Part shown: positions 48,987-58,195 of the stretch, piece by piece
How positions within the stretch are numbered: the first letter of the stretch is position 1
Layout: every line of letters starts with the position of its first letter
From: Microcella alkaliphila
GTDB lineage: Bacteria > Actinomycetota > Actinomycetes > Actinomycetales > Microbacteriaceae
Reading direction: 5' to 3'
Length of the DNA stretch: 64,000 nucleotides
Assembly: GCF_004216855.1 (NCBI RefSeq)
Contig: NZ_SGXT01000011.1
Span: 124,001 to 188,000, forward strand
Program-made: the position numbers and the translations under genes
Notes under the pieces: generated by a model
Told to the model about the DNA's origin: nothing
The model's database searches: none
Seen by the model: only the letters and a program-made list of their open reading frames with translations

Positions 48987-51414
48987 CGGAACTGTAGGCG
49001 ACGATTCCGCGTCGCACGGAGTCGAGGGCGGTGCGGGCTGTGCGACCGACTTTCCCGTCGGCAACGAGCGAGATCTGGTCGAGGAGGTCGATGGTTTGCT
49101 TGCACCAGCGCACGAAGTCCCCCGCGGCGAGGTCAGCGTCGCGCAGCACCACGTCGAGCGCAGCACCCTGTGCCCATTTCTGCATGGGCAGAGCGAGCGT
49201 CGTCGCCAAGGGGTCAGTGCCCGGTAGGCGGTGCTCGCGCTCCAGATCGTCGAGTCGAGCCCAGAGCTCTTGTGTGCGCTCGAGTGCGGGACGGAAGGCC
49301 CCGCGCGGGAGCGCATACTCGGGGGCTTGTCCGTCGTCGCGTCGCGCTTCGAACACGATCGCGCACGCCATGGCGGCAAGCCCCGCGGCATCGAGGTCGC
49401 GCCAGAGGTCGCGACGCAAGGCTTCTGCGACGAGCAGGTCGCGCTCGCCGTAGATGCGCCGAAGCGCGCGCCCGTGCGTCGACAGGCCGAGCCGGCCGTG
49501 GTCGTCATCGACGAGGTAGCCCAGTTCCCCGAGCACCTCGGTGACCCGGTCAAAGACCTGCGCGACGGCGCCCGTGCGGCCCTGAATCTGGCGGCTCACT
49601 TTGTCGCGCTCACGCTTCAGGCGCCAGTAGCGCTCCGCCCAGCGCGAGTGCGCCTCCCGATCGGCGCAGCCATGACAGGGATGCTTGCGCATCCGTGTTC
49701 TGACGCCCTCAATCTGTTTCTGGCGTCGATCGCGTTCTGCCCGCGCTCCCCGTGCATCCGTCGCCCGGCGCCGTTCGAGGTCGCTCAGTTCGCGCCGAAG
49801 CGACGAGTACTGGCGGAAGTCGCCGAGGTGGCACTCCATGGCTGTTGCGTAGCCCTCCAGCGCCTCGTCGTTCTTGCGTACGGTGCGTGCGAGGTCGACG
49901 ACGGCGCGGTCGGCCTGGAACTGCGCGAACGAGCTTTCAAGAATCTCACGCGTGCGGGCCCGGCCGAACTGCTCGATGAGGTTGACGGCCATGTTGTAGG
50001 TGGGTCGGAAGGACGAATTCAGCGGATAACTGCGACGAGAGGCGAGCGAGGCGACCGCTTGGGGGTCGAGGCCCGAGGCCCACTGAATGACCGAGTGGCC
50101 CTCGACGTCGATGCCTCGTCGACCGGCTCGACCGGTCAGCTGGGTGTACTCCCCCGGGGTGATCGGCACGCGCGCCTCGCCGTTGTACTTCTCCAGCTTC
50201 TCGAGCACAACCGTGCGCGCGGGCATGTTGATTCCGAGCGCAAGCGTCTCCGTCGCAAAAACCGCCTTCAACAGCTTCTTCTGGAAGAGCTCTTCGACGA
50301 CCTCCTTGAAGGCGGGGAGAAGGCCGGCATGGTGGGCAGCGACCCCTCGCTGCAGACCGTCGAGCCACTCCCAGTAGCCGAGCACGGCCAGGTCGTCATC
50401 GCGCAGCGTACGGCAGCGCTCTTCGACGATCTGGCGAATTTCTTCCCGCTCGTGTGCGTCGGTCAAGCGCACGCCCGAGCGCAGCACCTGCCGAACGGCC
50501 TGATCGCAGCCCATGCGGCTGAAGATGAAGAAGATCGCGGGAAGGAGGTTCTTGCCGTCGAGCAGCTGCACGATCTCGGCGCGCGACATGCGGCCCTCGT
50601 CACGGCCACGGTGTGCCTGCCAGCGGCTGGGGTGCTTGCGCCCGCGCCCGCCTCCCTGCTGCGAATAGCCACCCGCCCTGGCCAACTGCACGAGCTCGGG
50701 ATTCACCCGATTGGTGGCCGCGCGGCCGGACGAGTCGAACAGGTCGACCATCTTTGAGCGCACGATGACGTGCTGCTCGAGCGGCACCGGGCGCACCTCC
50801 GAGACGATGACGTCCGTGTCTCCCCGCACGGCCTGCAGCCAGTCGCCGAACTCCTCCGCGTTCGACACCGTGGCCGACAGCGAGATGAGACGCACCGACT
50901 CGGGTAGGTGGATGATCACCTCTTCCCACACGGCACCGCGGAAGCGGTCGGCGAGGTAGTGCACCTCGTCCATGACGACGTAGGCGAGGTCGGTGAGCAG
51001 GTCGGAGTCGGCGTACAGCATGTTCCGTAGCACCTCGGTCGTCATGACGACGATGCGGGCGGTCGCGTTGATGTTCGTGTCGCCGGTCAGCAACCCCACC
51101 TCGCTGGCCCCGTATTGGGCCACGAGTTCGGTGTACTTCTGGTTGCTCAACGCCTTCATCGGCGCGGTGTAGAAGATCTTCGCGCGCGCGTCGAACATCG
51201 CGAGGAAGACGGCGAATTCCGCGACGATCGTCTTGCCGGCGCCCGTGGGTGCCGCAACCAGCACGCTGCGGCCCTCTTCCAGCGTGCGACAGGCAGCCGC
51301 CTGGAAGGGATCGAGATCGAACGTCAGCTGGTCACGGAAGGCCCGCAGTCGCGGCAGCTGGCGTAACGCTCGGGCCTCTTCGTATCGCTCGGCCGGTGAC
51401 CTGACGTCAGTCAT
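48979..51414 (-). CDS. helY: Ski2/Mtr4-like DEAD/H-box RNA helicase
   Basis: An 811-aa ATP-dependent helicase. APTGAGKT (55-62) is Walker A, DEVH (149-152) Walker B, SAT (180-182) motif III and QLTGRAGRRGIDVEGH motif VI. A Cys-rich insert (CHGCADREAHSRWAERYWRL) and a C-terminal DSHCT domain (about 630-811) match the mycobacterial HelY type. A role in RNA processing or decay is inferred. The ATG overlaps the tatC end by 8 nt. Confidence 0.94.
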   Translation of the reverse strand: MTDVRSPAERYEEARALRQLPRLRAFRDQLTFDLDPFQAAACRTLEEGRSVLVAAPTGAGKTIVAEFAVFLAMFDARAKIFYTAPMKALSNQKYTELVAQYGASEVGLLTGDTNINATARIVVMTTEVLRNMLYADSDLLTDLAYVVMDEVHYLADRFRGAVWEEVIIHLPESVRLISLSATVSNAEEFGDWLQAVRGDTDVIVSEVRPVPLEQHVIVRSKMVDLFDSSGRAATNRVNPELVQLARAGGYSQQGGGRGRKHPSRWQAHRGRDEGRMSRAEIVQLLDGKNLLPAIFFIFSRMGCDQAVRQVLRSGVRLTDAHEREEIRQIVEERCRTLRDDDLAVLGYWEWLDGLQRGVAAHHAGLLPAFKEVVEELFQKKLLKAVFATETLALGINMPARTVVLEKLEKYNGEARVPITPGEYTQLTGRAGRRGIDVEGHSVIQWASGLDPQAVASLASRRSYPLNSSFRPTYNMAVNLIEQFGRARTREILESSFAQFQADRAVVDLARTVRKNDEALEGYATAMECHLGDFRQYSSLRRELSDLERRRATDARGARAERDRRQKQIEGVRTRMRKHPCHGCADREAHSRWAERYWRLKRERDKVSRQIQGRTGAVAQVFDRVTEVLGELGYLVDDDHGRLGLSTHGRALRRIYGERDLLVAEALRRDLWRDLDAAGLAAMACAIVFEARRDDGQAPEYALPRGAFRPALERTQELWARLDDLEREHRLPGTDPLATTLALPMQKWAQGAALDVVLRDADLAAGDFVRWCKQTIDLLDQISLVADGKVGRTARTALDSVRRGIVAYSSVA

Positions 51415-52216
51415 CAGAAGACGCTAGTCCGTACTCGTCGGCCAGCGTCGCCTCCTTGCGGGCAACGCGACGGTCGTTGAATGCAGCCACCGCGCACGCG
51501 GCGAAGTACAGGCCGACGAGCGGAATGGCCAACAGCACCATCGAGAGCACGTCAGCGGCGGGCGTCGCGAGCGCCGTGAAGGTGGCGATTGCGAGTATCG
51601 CCCAGCGCCACGCCTTGAGCATGGCTTCACCGCTCACCACACGGGCAAAGTTCAGCAGCACGAGCAGTAGAGGAAGCACGAACCCGACGCCGATCGCGAG
51701 GATGAACTTCACCGCGAAGTCGAGGTACACGCGCGCTGTCAGAAGGGTCGCTGAATCGCTGAACGCAAAGCCCGTTAACAGCGTCACGATATTGGGAAAC
51801 ACGAACCAGGCTGCGACGCACCCGCTGATGAACAGTGGTGCTCCGACGGCCAGGAATCCGATGGCGTAGCGCTTTTCGTTCTTGTGCAGCGCGGGCACGA
51901 TGAAGGCCCAGAGCTGGTAGAGCCACACCGGCGACGCCGCCACGATGCCGACCAAGAACATAATGATGAGGCGCGTGTCGAACGCCTCCCCAACCGTGAC
52001 GTACGTGAGCGCCGCATCCCGGTCTTGCTCTTCCGCGATACGCAGAACCGGCTCGCTGAGCGCTGCCCAGATCGGGTCGACGAGCCACCAGCCGCCAATC
52101 GCGGCGACGATGATTGCCACACCGGCGATCGTGATGCGCTTGCGCAGTTCGACCAAGTGCTGGCCGAGGGTCATGCGGCCCTCGGGATTCCGGGACCGCG
52201 TCGGGCGGTCGCTCAC
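51407..52216 (-). CDS. tatC: Sec-independent protein translocase TatC
   Basis: A 269-aa six-helix receptor subunit of the twin-arginine export system, which moves folded proteins. MTLGQHLVELRKRI is the conserved N-terminal cytosolic motif and SPVWLYQLWAFIVPALHKNEKR the hallmark first-loop block. It lies 4 bp after tatA; together they make a minimal TatAC system. A separate tatB is not in the window. Confidence 0.97.
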   Translation of the reverse strand: MSDRPTRSRNPEGRMTLGQHLVELRKRITIAGVAIIVAAIGGWWLVDPIWAALSEPVLRIAEEQDRDAALTYVTVGEAFDTRLIIMFLVGIVAASPVWLYQLWAFIVPALHKNEKRYAIGFLAVGAPLFISGCVAAWFVFPNIVTLLTGFAFSDSATLLTARVYLDFAVKFILAIGVGFVLPLLLVLLNFARVVSGEAMLKAWRWAILAIATFTALATPAADVLSMVLLAIPLVGLYFAACAVAAFNDRRVARKEATLADEYGLASSDD

Positions 52217-52220
52217 CGCC

Positions 52221-52445
52221 CTACTTGCTGGTGGCGGAGTCGGGACCGTCGGTCGCCGCGTCGGTGCCCTCGGCAGTCTGCTCGCGCTCTGCCGCCTCGG
52301 CGTCCTTGCCGGCCTTGACTTCTTTCTTGAAGATTGTCATCGACTGGCCGAGGCTCTTGGCGAGCTGCGGAAGCTTCGGAGCGGCGAAGAGGAGCAGGAT
52401 GACCAACAGCAGAATGAGGCCGGTCCAGCCGGAAAGTTGGGGCAT
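52221..52445 (-). CDS. tatA: Sec-independent protein translocase TatA
   Basis: A 74-aa protein: one membrane helix (about 7-23, GLILLLVILLLFAAPKLPQL), then the amphipathic LAKSLGQSMTIFKKEVK and an acidic disordered tail. The Pro/Lys hinge PKLP is typical. It forms the translocation pore assembly with TatC. Follows pafC by 37 bp. Confidence 0.96.
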   Translation of the reverse strand: MPQLSGWTGLILLLVILLLFAAPKLPQLAKSLGQSMTIFKKEVKAGKDAEAAEREQTAEGTDAATDGPDSATSK

Positions 52446-52482
52446 TCAGCTCACGTCCTTCGTGTGCGGGGGTGCGAGGTGG

Positions 52483-53475
52483 TCACGAGTCTAACCGGCG
52501 ATTCTGTGCGGCAATGGCGCGTTCGGCCCAGTGTCGGGCTTCCGTCGCAGCCTCCGGCGTGACGATGTGGCCAGCGCCGACGAGCCGGGCTGCAAGTCGC
52601 CCCACCTTGGCGACGTTCGAGAGCTCCACCGTTGCGCGTACGAGGCCTGGGCCACCGTCGACCGGGCGCACGTCGTCTGGCAGGTAGTCGGCGACCAGCG
52701 GAAGTGCCGCCTCGTGCAGTTCGAACTCGACACGCACGGTGCCGACCGCCGCGCCGCTGAACAGACTCGCCGGGTCGGCGGTCGACGCGGGATGCTCATC
52801 TGCCGTGCCCGCGGATCGAACGCTCGCGATCCGGTCGACCCGGAACGTTCGCTCGGCACCGCGCGTCAGGCACCAGGCGCGCAAATACCAGACCCCGTCA
52901 ATCGAGTCGAGACGGATGGGATCGACGAGACGTTCCTCGCGGTCACCGTCGCCGCTCACGTAGTCGAGCGCGAGCCGGCGACCCGCGGACTGAGCACGCC
53001 GGACCTCCTGCAGCGTCTCGCTGGAGTCGCCCGGTGCGACAGCGACGGGAGCAACGCCGGAGGCCGAGCCGCGCGCGAGCTTCTCGCGCAGCGCCCAGAG
53101 GTCGTCGCGCTCGGCGTAGTCGGGCAGCGCCATGATGGTCTGCAACCCCGCGATGAGAGCCGCAGCTTCGCGACCCGATAACCGGGGCTGCTCGGTGAGC
53201 GGCGCCTGGCGGAAGCGGATGATCGACTGCTCCTCGAACTGGTCCCAGTCGATGTCGAACATGCCAGAGCCCGGCAGCACACTGCCGCTGGCGTCGGGCA
53301 CGCCGCTCACCGCGATGAGTTCAACCGCGCGTCGGATGCGCTCTGGCGTCGTGCCGAAGTGGTCGGCGGCCTCGTCCACCGAAACGCTCACCTGGTCGAT
53401 GAGGTACGGCACGAGGGCGAGGAGGAACGCGAGGCGGTCGGTGCTCGTGCCGCCTGCGTCGCGACGGTCAGCCAT
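52483..53475 (-). CDS. pafC: WYL-domain regulator, PafC-like
   Basis: A 330-aa protein. The N-terminal winged helix (about 10-75, DEAADHFGTTPERIRRAVELI) is followed by the WYL domain (RLALDYVSGDGDREERLVDP, GVWYLRAWCLTRGAERTFRVDRI) and the WCX C-terminal extension. With PafB it activates the LexA-independent DNA-damage regulon in mycobacteria. It overlaps pafB by 8 nt. Confidence 0.93.
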   Translation of the reverse strand: MADRRDAGGTSTDRLAFLLALVPYLIDQVSVSVDEAADHFGTTPERIRRAVELIAVSGVPDASGSVLPGSGMFDIDWDQFEEQSIIRFRQAPLTEQPRLSGREAAALIAGLQTIMALPDYAERDDLWALREKLARGSASGVAPVAVAPGDSSETLQEVRRAQSAGRRLALDYVSGDGDREERLVDPIRLDSIDGVWYLRAWCLTRGAERTFRVDRIASVRSAGTADEHPASTADPASLFSGAAVGTVRVEFELHEAALPLVADYLPDDVRPVDGGPGLVRATVELSNVAKVGRLAARLVGAGHIVTPEAATEARHWAERAIAAQNRRLDS

Positions 53476-54469
53476 GGGAGCCCGCCACGTGCATCCACCG
53501 GTCGAGGACCGCGTCGACCAGGGCCCGAGGGCTCACGACCTGCACCTCGTCGCCGAATCCGGCGAGTTCGTCAGCCAGCAATTGGAAATCGGTGGTGTGC
53601 ACCACGAGTACGTCGCCGTCGACCTCTGTGCCAGCCCGATTGCGGAGAACCACGTCGGCCTCGCTGCCGGGGGTCACTGAGACGGTCGCGCGCTGCTGCG
53701 TCCACAACGTGCGCAAGTCGGCGAGGGCGCGCTCGGCGGCGTCGCTGGCGGGCTCGCGCGCCACGTCCGTGCGCAGGCGAACGCCCCCCACGATGCGCTG
53801 CAGGAGGAAGGTTCGCTCGCCCCCCTTGCCCTCGTCGAAGCCCTGCAGGTGCCAGCGTCCTTCGTGCTGCACGAGCGCCTGAGGTGACACGCGCCGATGC
53901 TCGGGTCGAGCATCCCCCGGTTTCAGGTAGTCGAATTCGACCTGACGGCCCCGACTGATCGCGAGGGTGAGCGGCGCGTGCGCCCGGTCGTGCGCGCGCA
54001 GTGTCGGGGCGACCCCGATGACGGTGGCGCCGACCGCGACGCCGAGGCCGCGCAGCTTCGTGAGGGCGCGGCGGGAATCGTCACTCAGCGAGCCTTCACG
54101 CCAGACCTGGCCGGCGAGCCCCAACAGTGCGAGCTCTTCCGAACTGAACGTGATGTCGTCGGGAAGGGGGTACTCGGCCCGCGATACCCGATAGCGCTGC
54201 AGCTTTGTGTCGCCGTCGGCGCCCGGCTGGTCGAACGTCTCGAGCGGGATGCCGAGCTCGCGCAGGTCATCCTTGTCGCGCTCGAACTGCCGCTCGAGGC
54301 TCGCATTGTCGCCGCCGGGCACAAACCGTGCGCTGTAGCCCTCGACTGTCGACAGGATCTGGGTCTTGGTGAGCCCCGTCTCGGTCGCGATGAGCGCGAG
54401 CACGAGACTAAACTGCCGCTCTTCGGCGGAGACGCGGCGGCCGGAGGCGTCAGCGGTCACGCTCGCCAT
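53468..54469 (-). CDS. pafB: WYL-domain regulator, PafB-like
   Basis: A 333-aa paralogue of the next gene: HTH (about 15-85, EERQFSLVLALIATETGLTK), WYL domain (QVEFDYLKPGDARPEHRRVS, GRWHLQGFDEGKGGERTFLL) and WCX. The WYL domain may sense single-stranded DNA. The pafBC pair next to tatAC is conserved in mycobacteria; the pup ligase pafA is not in this window. Confidence 0.93.
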   Translation of the reverse strand: MASVTADASGRRVSAEERQFSLVLALIATETGLTKTQILSTVEGYSARFVPGGDNASLERQFERDKDDLRELGIPLETFDQPGADGDTKLQRYRVSRAEYPLPDDITFSSEELALLGLAGQVWREGSLSDDSRRALTKLRGLGVAVGATVIGVAPTLRAHDRAHAPLTLAISRGRQVEFDYLKPGDARPEHRRVSPQALVQHEGRWHLQGFDEGKGGERTFLLQRIVGGVRLRTDVAREPASDAAERALADLRTLWTQQRATVSVTPGSEADVVLRNRAGTEVDGDVLVVHTTDFQLLADELAGFGDEVQVVSPRALVDAVLDRWMHVAGSHG

Positions 54470-54488
54470 CCTAGAACGCGATGGCTGC

Positions 54489-55463
54489 TCAGCCGCGGTC
54501 CTCGATGCCGAGAACGTCGACGACGAACACCATCGTGCTGCCCTCCGGAATCGACGCGGGTGCCTGACCGGAGGGGTAGCCGAGTGACGGCGGGATCACG
54601 ACGACCACCTGCGAGCCGACCGTCTGTCCGACGAGAGCCTCGGCGAGACCCGGAACGATGCCGTTGGGGTCGTCGAGGAAGCTCGTCGCGGGGAAGGTCG
54701 CAGGCGCGCCGCGCTCCCAGCTCGAGTCGAACACGCGCTCGGTCTCCCACACGAGGCCGGTGTAATGCATGACGACGCTGTCGTCGGCGGCAACCTCGGC
54801 GCCGCCACCCCGCGTCAACACGTGGGCGACCAGCTCGTCGGGCGCGTCCTGGTTGGGAATCGTCACGCCGGGGCGCCCGTCGGGGGCCGTCACCACGGCG
54901 GGAACGCCGTTCGCGCCGAGCTGCGGGGTGCCCGTCGCGCGGCCGAGGTACGCCGCCTCGATGTCGAGCACGAGCACGACGGCGTCACTGTCGTCGAGCC
55001 CGAGGGCGGGGTCGAGCGTGCCGACACCGAACACGTCGGCGATCGTGCCGGTCGCGGCGATGCGCGAGCCGACCTGAGCGCACTGCACGACCTCGGCGAG
55101 GATGTCCATGTCAGCGCCAGCCGTCCGGCGCAACGGGCTGCTCGCGTCGTCGTACGCGCTCTGGGTGATGAGCTCGCCGTCGACACCCGAAAACAGGCTC
55201 ACCTGGAAGTCGACGACCTGACCTTCTGCGATCGTGTCACCCTCCCCCTCCACGAGCACGGCCTGCTGGGCGCCCTGCGTCCGCAGCGGGGTCGGGAAGC
55301 TCACGTCCGGCGCGCTCGACACGGGCCCGGAGGCGCGCACAAATGTGGGCGATTCACCGCTCGGGATGGCCGGCTCGCATGCGGCGGAACCGCCCAGCGG
55401 CGCGCACGCTGTCAGCGTGGCGAGCAGGGCCGTCGAGACGATGAGCGCGGGAACAGTGCGCAC
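54489..55463 (-). CDS. FKBP-type peptidyl-prolyl isomerase lipoprotein
   Basis: A 324-aa exported foldase. The lipobox LTAC ends a short signal peptide. The first half resembles a degenerate FKBP domain (EGQVVDFQVSLFSGVDGELI); the second is canonical (DSVVMHYTGLVWETERVFDS, PPSLGYPSGQAP, TMVFVVDVLGI). GTG 55463 with GAAAGAGG upstream gives a clean signal peptide; GTG 55496, overlapping the trmI stop, would add 11 residues and cannot be excluded. Likely folds exported proteins. Confidence 0.92.
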   Translation of the reverse strand: MRTVPALIVSTALLATLTACAPLGGSAACEPAIPSGESPTFVRASGPVSSAPDVSFPTPLRTQGAQQAVLVEGEGDTIAEGQVVDFQVSLFSGVDGELITQSAYDDASSPLRRTAGADMDILAEVVQCAQVGSRIAATGTIADVFGVGTLDPALGLDDSDAVVLVLDIEAAYLGRATGTPQLGANGVPAVVTAPDGRPGVTIPNQDAPDELVAHVLTRGGGAEVAADDSVVMHYTGLVWETERVFDSSWERGAPATFPATSFLDDPNGIVPGLAEALVGQTVGSQVVVVIPPSLGYPSGQAPASIPEGSTMVFVVDVLGIEDRG

Positions 55464-55492
55464 GAGACCTCTTTCGTCGGGGTGGGCGTTCT

Positions 55493-56479
55493 TCACTCTA
55501 GTGCGCCGTCGGCTGACCGCTTCGCGGTCGACTGCGCCTGCCGCGCGGCCTTTCGCAGCCGCTTCGCGCTCGCCTGACGTTCGCCGACCGCGCCCGGCGT
55601 CCAGAGCTCGACGTCCTCGTCGCTCGCCTCGGTCTTGGAGCCGCGACGGGCCTTGGAGAACGTGGGTGATCCGTCGGCGAGGCGGCGCGCCGTGATGAGG
55701 AAGCCGGTGTGGGCAACCATGCGGTGGTCGGGGCGGACGGCAAGGCCATCAAGGTGCCAGCCGCGCACCATCGTCTCGTTGGCGAGCGGCTCGGTGAACC
55801 GACCGAGATCACGCATGGCTTCGGCGACGCGCGACAGCTGCGTGACGGTCGCGACGTAGCACAGCACGACTCCCCCGGGCACGAGCGCGTCGGCGACGGA
55901 GTCCAGACACTCCCAGGGCGCGAGCATGTCGAGCACGGCGCGGTCGGCACTCCCCGCGTCCACCACGGTGGGCAACTGCTCTTGGAGATCGCCGAGGGTG
56001 ATGCTCCAGTTGTCGACCGGGCCGCCCATGAAGGTCTCGACGTTGCCGCGGGCGATGTCGGCGAACTCCTCGCGGCGCTCGAACGAAAACAGGTGCCCCT
56101 CGGGGCCGATCGCGCGCAGCAGCCACGTCGAGAGAGCCCCCGAGCCGACGCCCGCTTCGATCACGCGCGCGCCCGGGAAGATGTCGGCGGCGCCGAGAAT
56201 CTGGGCCGCATCCTTCGGGTAGATGATCGCTGCGCCGCGCGGCATCGACATGACGAAGTCGGTCAGCAGAGGGCGGAGCGCCAGGTAGGCGACACCGGCA
56301 GAGTTTTCGACCACGCTTCCGTCGGGTAGCCCGATCAGGTCCTCGTGGGCGAGGGCACCGCGATGCGAGTGGAACGAGCCTCCCGGTTGCAGGGTGACCG
56401 TATTGAGGCGCCCCTTCGGGTCGGTGAGCTGCACCTGATCGCCAACCCGGAACGGCCCGCGACGCCGTGCGACGCTCAT
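55493..56479 (-). CDS. trmI: tRNA (adenine-58-N1)-methyltransferase
   Basis: A 328-aa Rossmann methyltransferase making m1A58 in the T-loop of tRNA. RRRGPFRVGDQVQLTD and PRGAAIIYPKDAAQIL form the small N-terminal domain; VIEAGVGSGALSTWLL is the SAM site and VLDMLAPWE the catalytic loop. Homologue of Rv2118c. The basic C-terminal tail (about 295-328) is extra. ATG 56479 overlaps the HAD gene stop. Confidence 0.95.
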   Translation of the reverse strand: MSVARRRGPFRVGDQVQLTDPKGRLNTVTLQPGGSFHSHRGALAHEDLIGLPDGSVVENSAGVAYLALRPLLTDFVMSMPRGAAIIYPKDAAQILGAADIFPGARVIEAGVGSGALSTWLLRAIGPEGHLFSFERREEFADIARGNVETFMGGPVDNWSITLGDLQEQLPTVVDAGSADRAVLDMLAPWECLDSVADALVPGGVVLCYVATVTQLSRVAEAMRDLGRFTEPLANETMVRGWHLDGLAVRPDHRMVAHTGFLITARRLADGSPTFSKARRGSKTEASDEDVELWTPGAVGERQASAKRLRKAARQAQSTAKRSADGALE

Positions 56480-57183
56480 CGGCGCGCCTCCGCGGCCGGG
56501 CGGAATCCGTGGTGGGCGTTCAACACGGCGGTGAGATCGGCGATGGTGCGCCCCTCTAGGCTTGGCCACAGGACGTGCGTCGGCCCCTCCTGAAGCGCCA
56601 GGTGCAGCGGGGCGCCGATCGCGGCGGCGCCGGAACTGATTGCCGAGGCGAGCCCGAACTGCGAGTCTTCAATCGCGACACAGTGGCTGATCTCGACGCC
56701 GAGCCGCTCGGCTGCGGTCAGATACGGCTCGGGGTGGGGCTTCTCGTGCTCCACGTCGTCGCCGCCGATCACCTCGTCGAAGGTACCGGGCCCGATGGCG
56801 TCGGCGACGCGAAGCGCCATGCGTCGCATCGACATCGTCACGAGCGCAATCGGGATGCGCGTGTCGCGCAGGCGCTCAATCAGTTCGCGGGCCCCCGGTC
56901 GCCAGGGAACCGCGACATCGATCTGCGTCAGTACCTCGTCGGTCAATCGGTCAATGATCTGCTGCACCTCGAGGTCAACACCCGCGCGCTGCAGGATCAC
57001 CGCCGAGTTTTCGAGGCCAGAGCCGACGAGCTGCATGGCGTCCTCGGTCGACCAGGAGCCGCCGAAGGACTCGACGAGGGCGACCTCCGCGGCCATCCAA
57101 TACGGCTCGGTGTCGACAATGGTGCCGTCCATATCCCACAGCACGGCGGCGGGACGGTCGAAGGGCTGGCTGGCGCTGGTCAC
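56476..57183 (-). CDS. HAD-superfamily phosphatase (beta-PGM-like)
   Basis: A 235-aa enzyme. AVLWDMDGTIVDTEPYW holds the nucleophile and acid Asp, VTMSMR the motif II Thr, KPHPEPYLTA the motif III Lys and AIEDSQFGLASAI the metal Asp. Phosphoglucomutase or phosphatase activity cannot be separated by sequence. The frame is open upstream; GTG 57183 is preferred, with TAGACT eight bases before it. First gene of a long overlapping minus-strand series ending at ppm1. Confidence 0.9.
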   Translation of the reverse strand: MTSASQPFDRPAAVLWDMDGTIVDTEPYWMAAEVALVESFGGSWSTEDAMQLVGSGLENSAVILQRAGVDLEVQQIIDRLTDEVLTQIDVAVPWRPGARELIERLRDTRIPIALVTMSMRRMALRVADAIGPGTFDEVIGGDDVEHEKPHPEPYLTAAERLGVEISHCVAIEDSQFGLASAISSGAAAIGAPLHLALQEGPTHVLWPSLEGRTIADLTAVLNAHHGFRPAAEARR

Positions 57184-57259
57184 GACGCACGAGTCTAGTT
57201 GCGTTCTATCCTGGGGGACGCTCCGGTGAGCATCCGGAGCCCAAGGGAAATGAGGGCGC

Positions 57260-58186
57260 GTGGCGCACACGGATCTTTTTCGCGGAGGACGTCTCCTTGT
57301 CGTGGCCTTCGAAGGCTGGAACGACGCCGGGGAGGCCGCGAGCGGCGCGGTGCGCGCGCTGAAGGATGTGCTCGACGTTGTCCCCATCGCCGACATCGAC
57401 CCGGAGGACTACTACGACTTCCAGCTGAATCGGCCGATGATCGAGACGGACGACGACGGCCGGCGCCGGCTGCGGTGGCCCGGGGTGACCTTGTTCGGAC
57501 CGGCGGTCGTTGACGGTCTGCCTCGCGCATCCGCCGCACCGTCCGATGACCCGCTCGCGGTGAGCGGGATGAATCACGACAACATCTACCTGCTGCTCGG
57601 CACGGAACCCTCGCGCGGGTGGCGCACGTTCGCGACAGAGACCGTTGACCAGGCACTCACCGCCGACGTGACCGGCATCATTCTGCTGGGGGCGCTGCTC
57701 GCCGACGTCCCGCACACGCGTCCGATCGCCGTGACCGCCACGAGCGAGAACGCCGAGGTGCGCGACGAGCTCGGGCTCGAGCGGTCGAGCTACGAGGGCC
57801 CCGTGGGCATCCTCAGCGTCATCGTGGAGGCCGCCGAGGAGGTGGGCATTCCGACGGTCTCGCTGTGGGCATCCGTGCCTCACTACGTGCACAACGCCCC
57901 CTCGCCGAAGGCCACCCTCGCACTGCTGGACCGGCTGGAGGAGCTGGTCGACGTGACGATTCCGCGCGGCGAACTGCTCGATGAAGCCCGCACCTGGGAG
58001 GAGGGCATCGACGCGCTCGCCGAGGAGGACGACGAGATGCGCGGCTACATCGCGCAGCTCGAAAAAGCGCGGGATGCCGTCGAGGCTCCCGAGGCGAGTG
58101 GCGAGGCCATCGCGCAAGAATTCGAGCGCTACCTGCGCAAGCACGACGACGACGAGCCCGGCGGAGACGTGCGCCGCGACGAGTAG
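57260..58186 (+). CDS. PAC2-family (proteasome assembly chaperone-like) protein
   Basis: A 308-aa cytosolic protein of the PAC2 family: LLVVAFEGWNDAGEAASGAV at the N-terminus and ILLGALLADVPHTRPIAVTATSEN-type sequence (LLGALLADVPHTRP) further on; similar to M. tuberculosis Rv2125. The archaeal and actinobacterial versions have no proven proteasome role. The C-terminal 80 residues are acidic with a helical segment. GTG 57260; GAGGGC lies just upstream. Converges on uppP with 9 bp between. Confidence 0.9.
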   Translation: MAHTDLFRGGRLLVVAFEGWNDAGEAASGAVRALKDVLDVVPIADIDPEDYYDFQLNRPMIETDDDGRRRLRWPGVTLFGPAVVDGLPRASAAPSDDPLAVSGMNHDNIYLLLGTEPSRGWRTFATETVDQALTADVTGIILLGALLADVPHTRPIAVTATSENAEVRDELGLERSSYEGPVGILSVIVEAAEEVGIPTVSLWASVPHYVHNAPSPKATLALLDRLEELVDVTIPRGELLDEARTWEEGIDALAEEDDEMRGYIAQLEKARDAVEAPEASGEAIAQEFERYLRKHDDDEPGGDVRRDE

Positions 58187-58195
58187 CGCGTCGGA

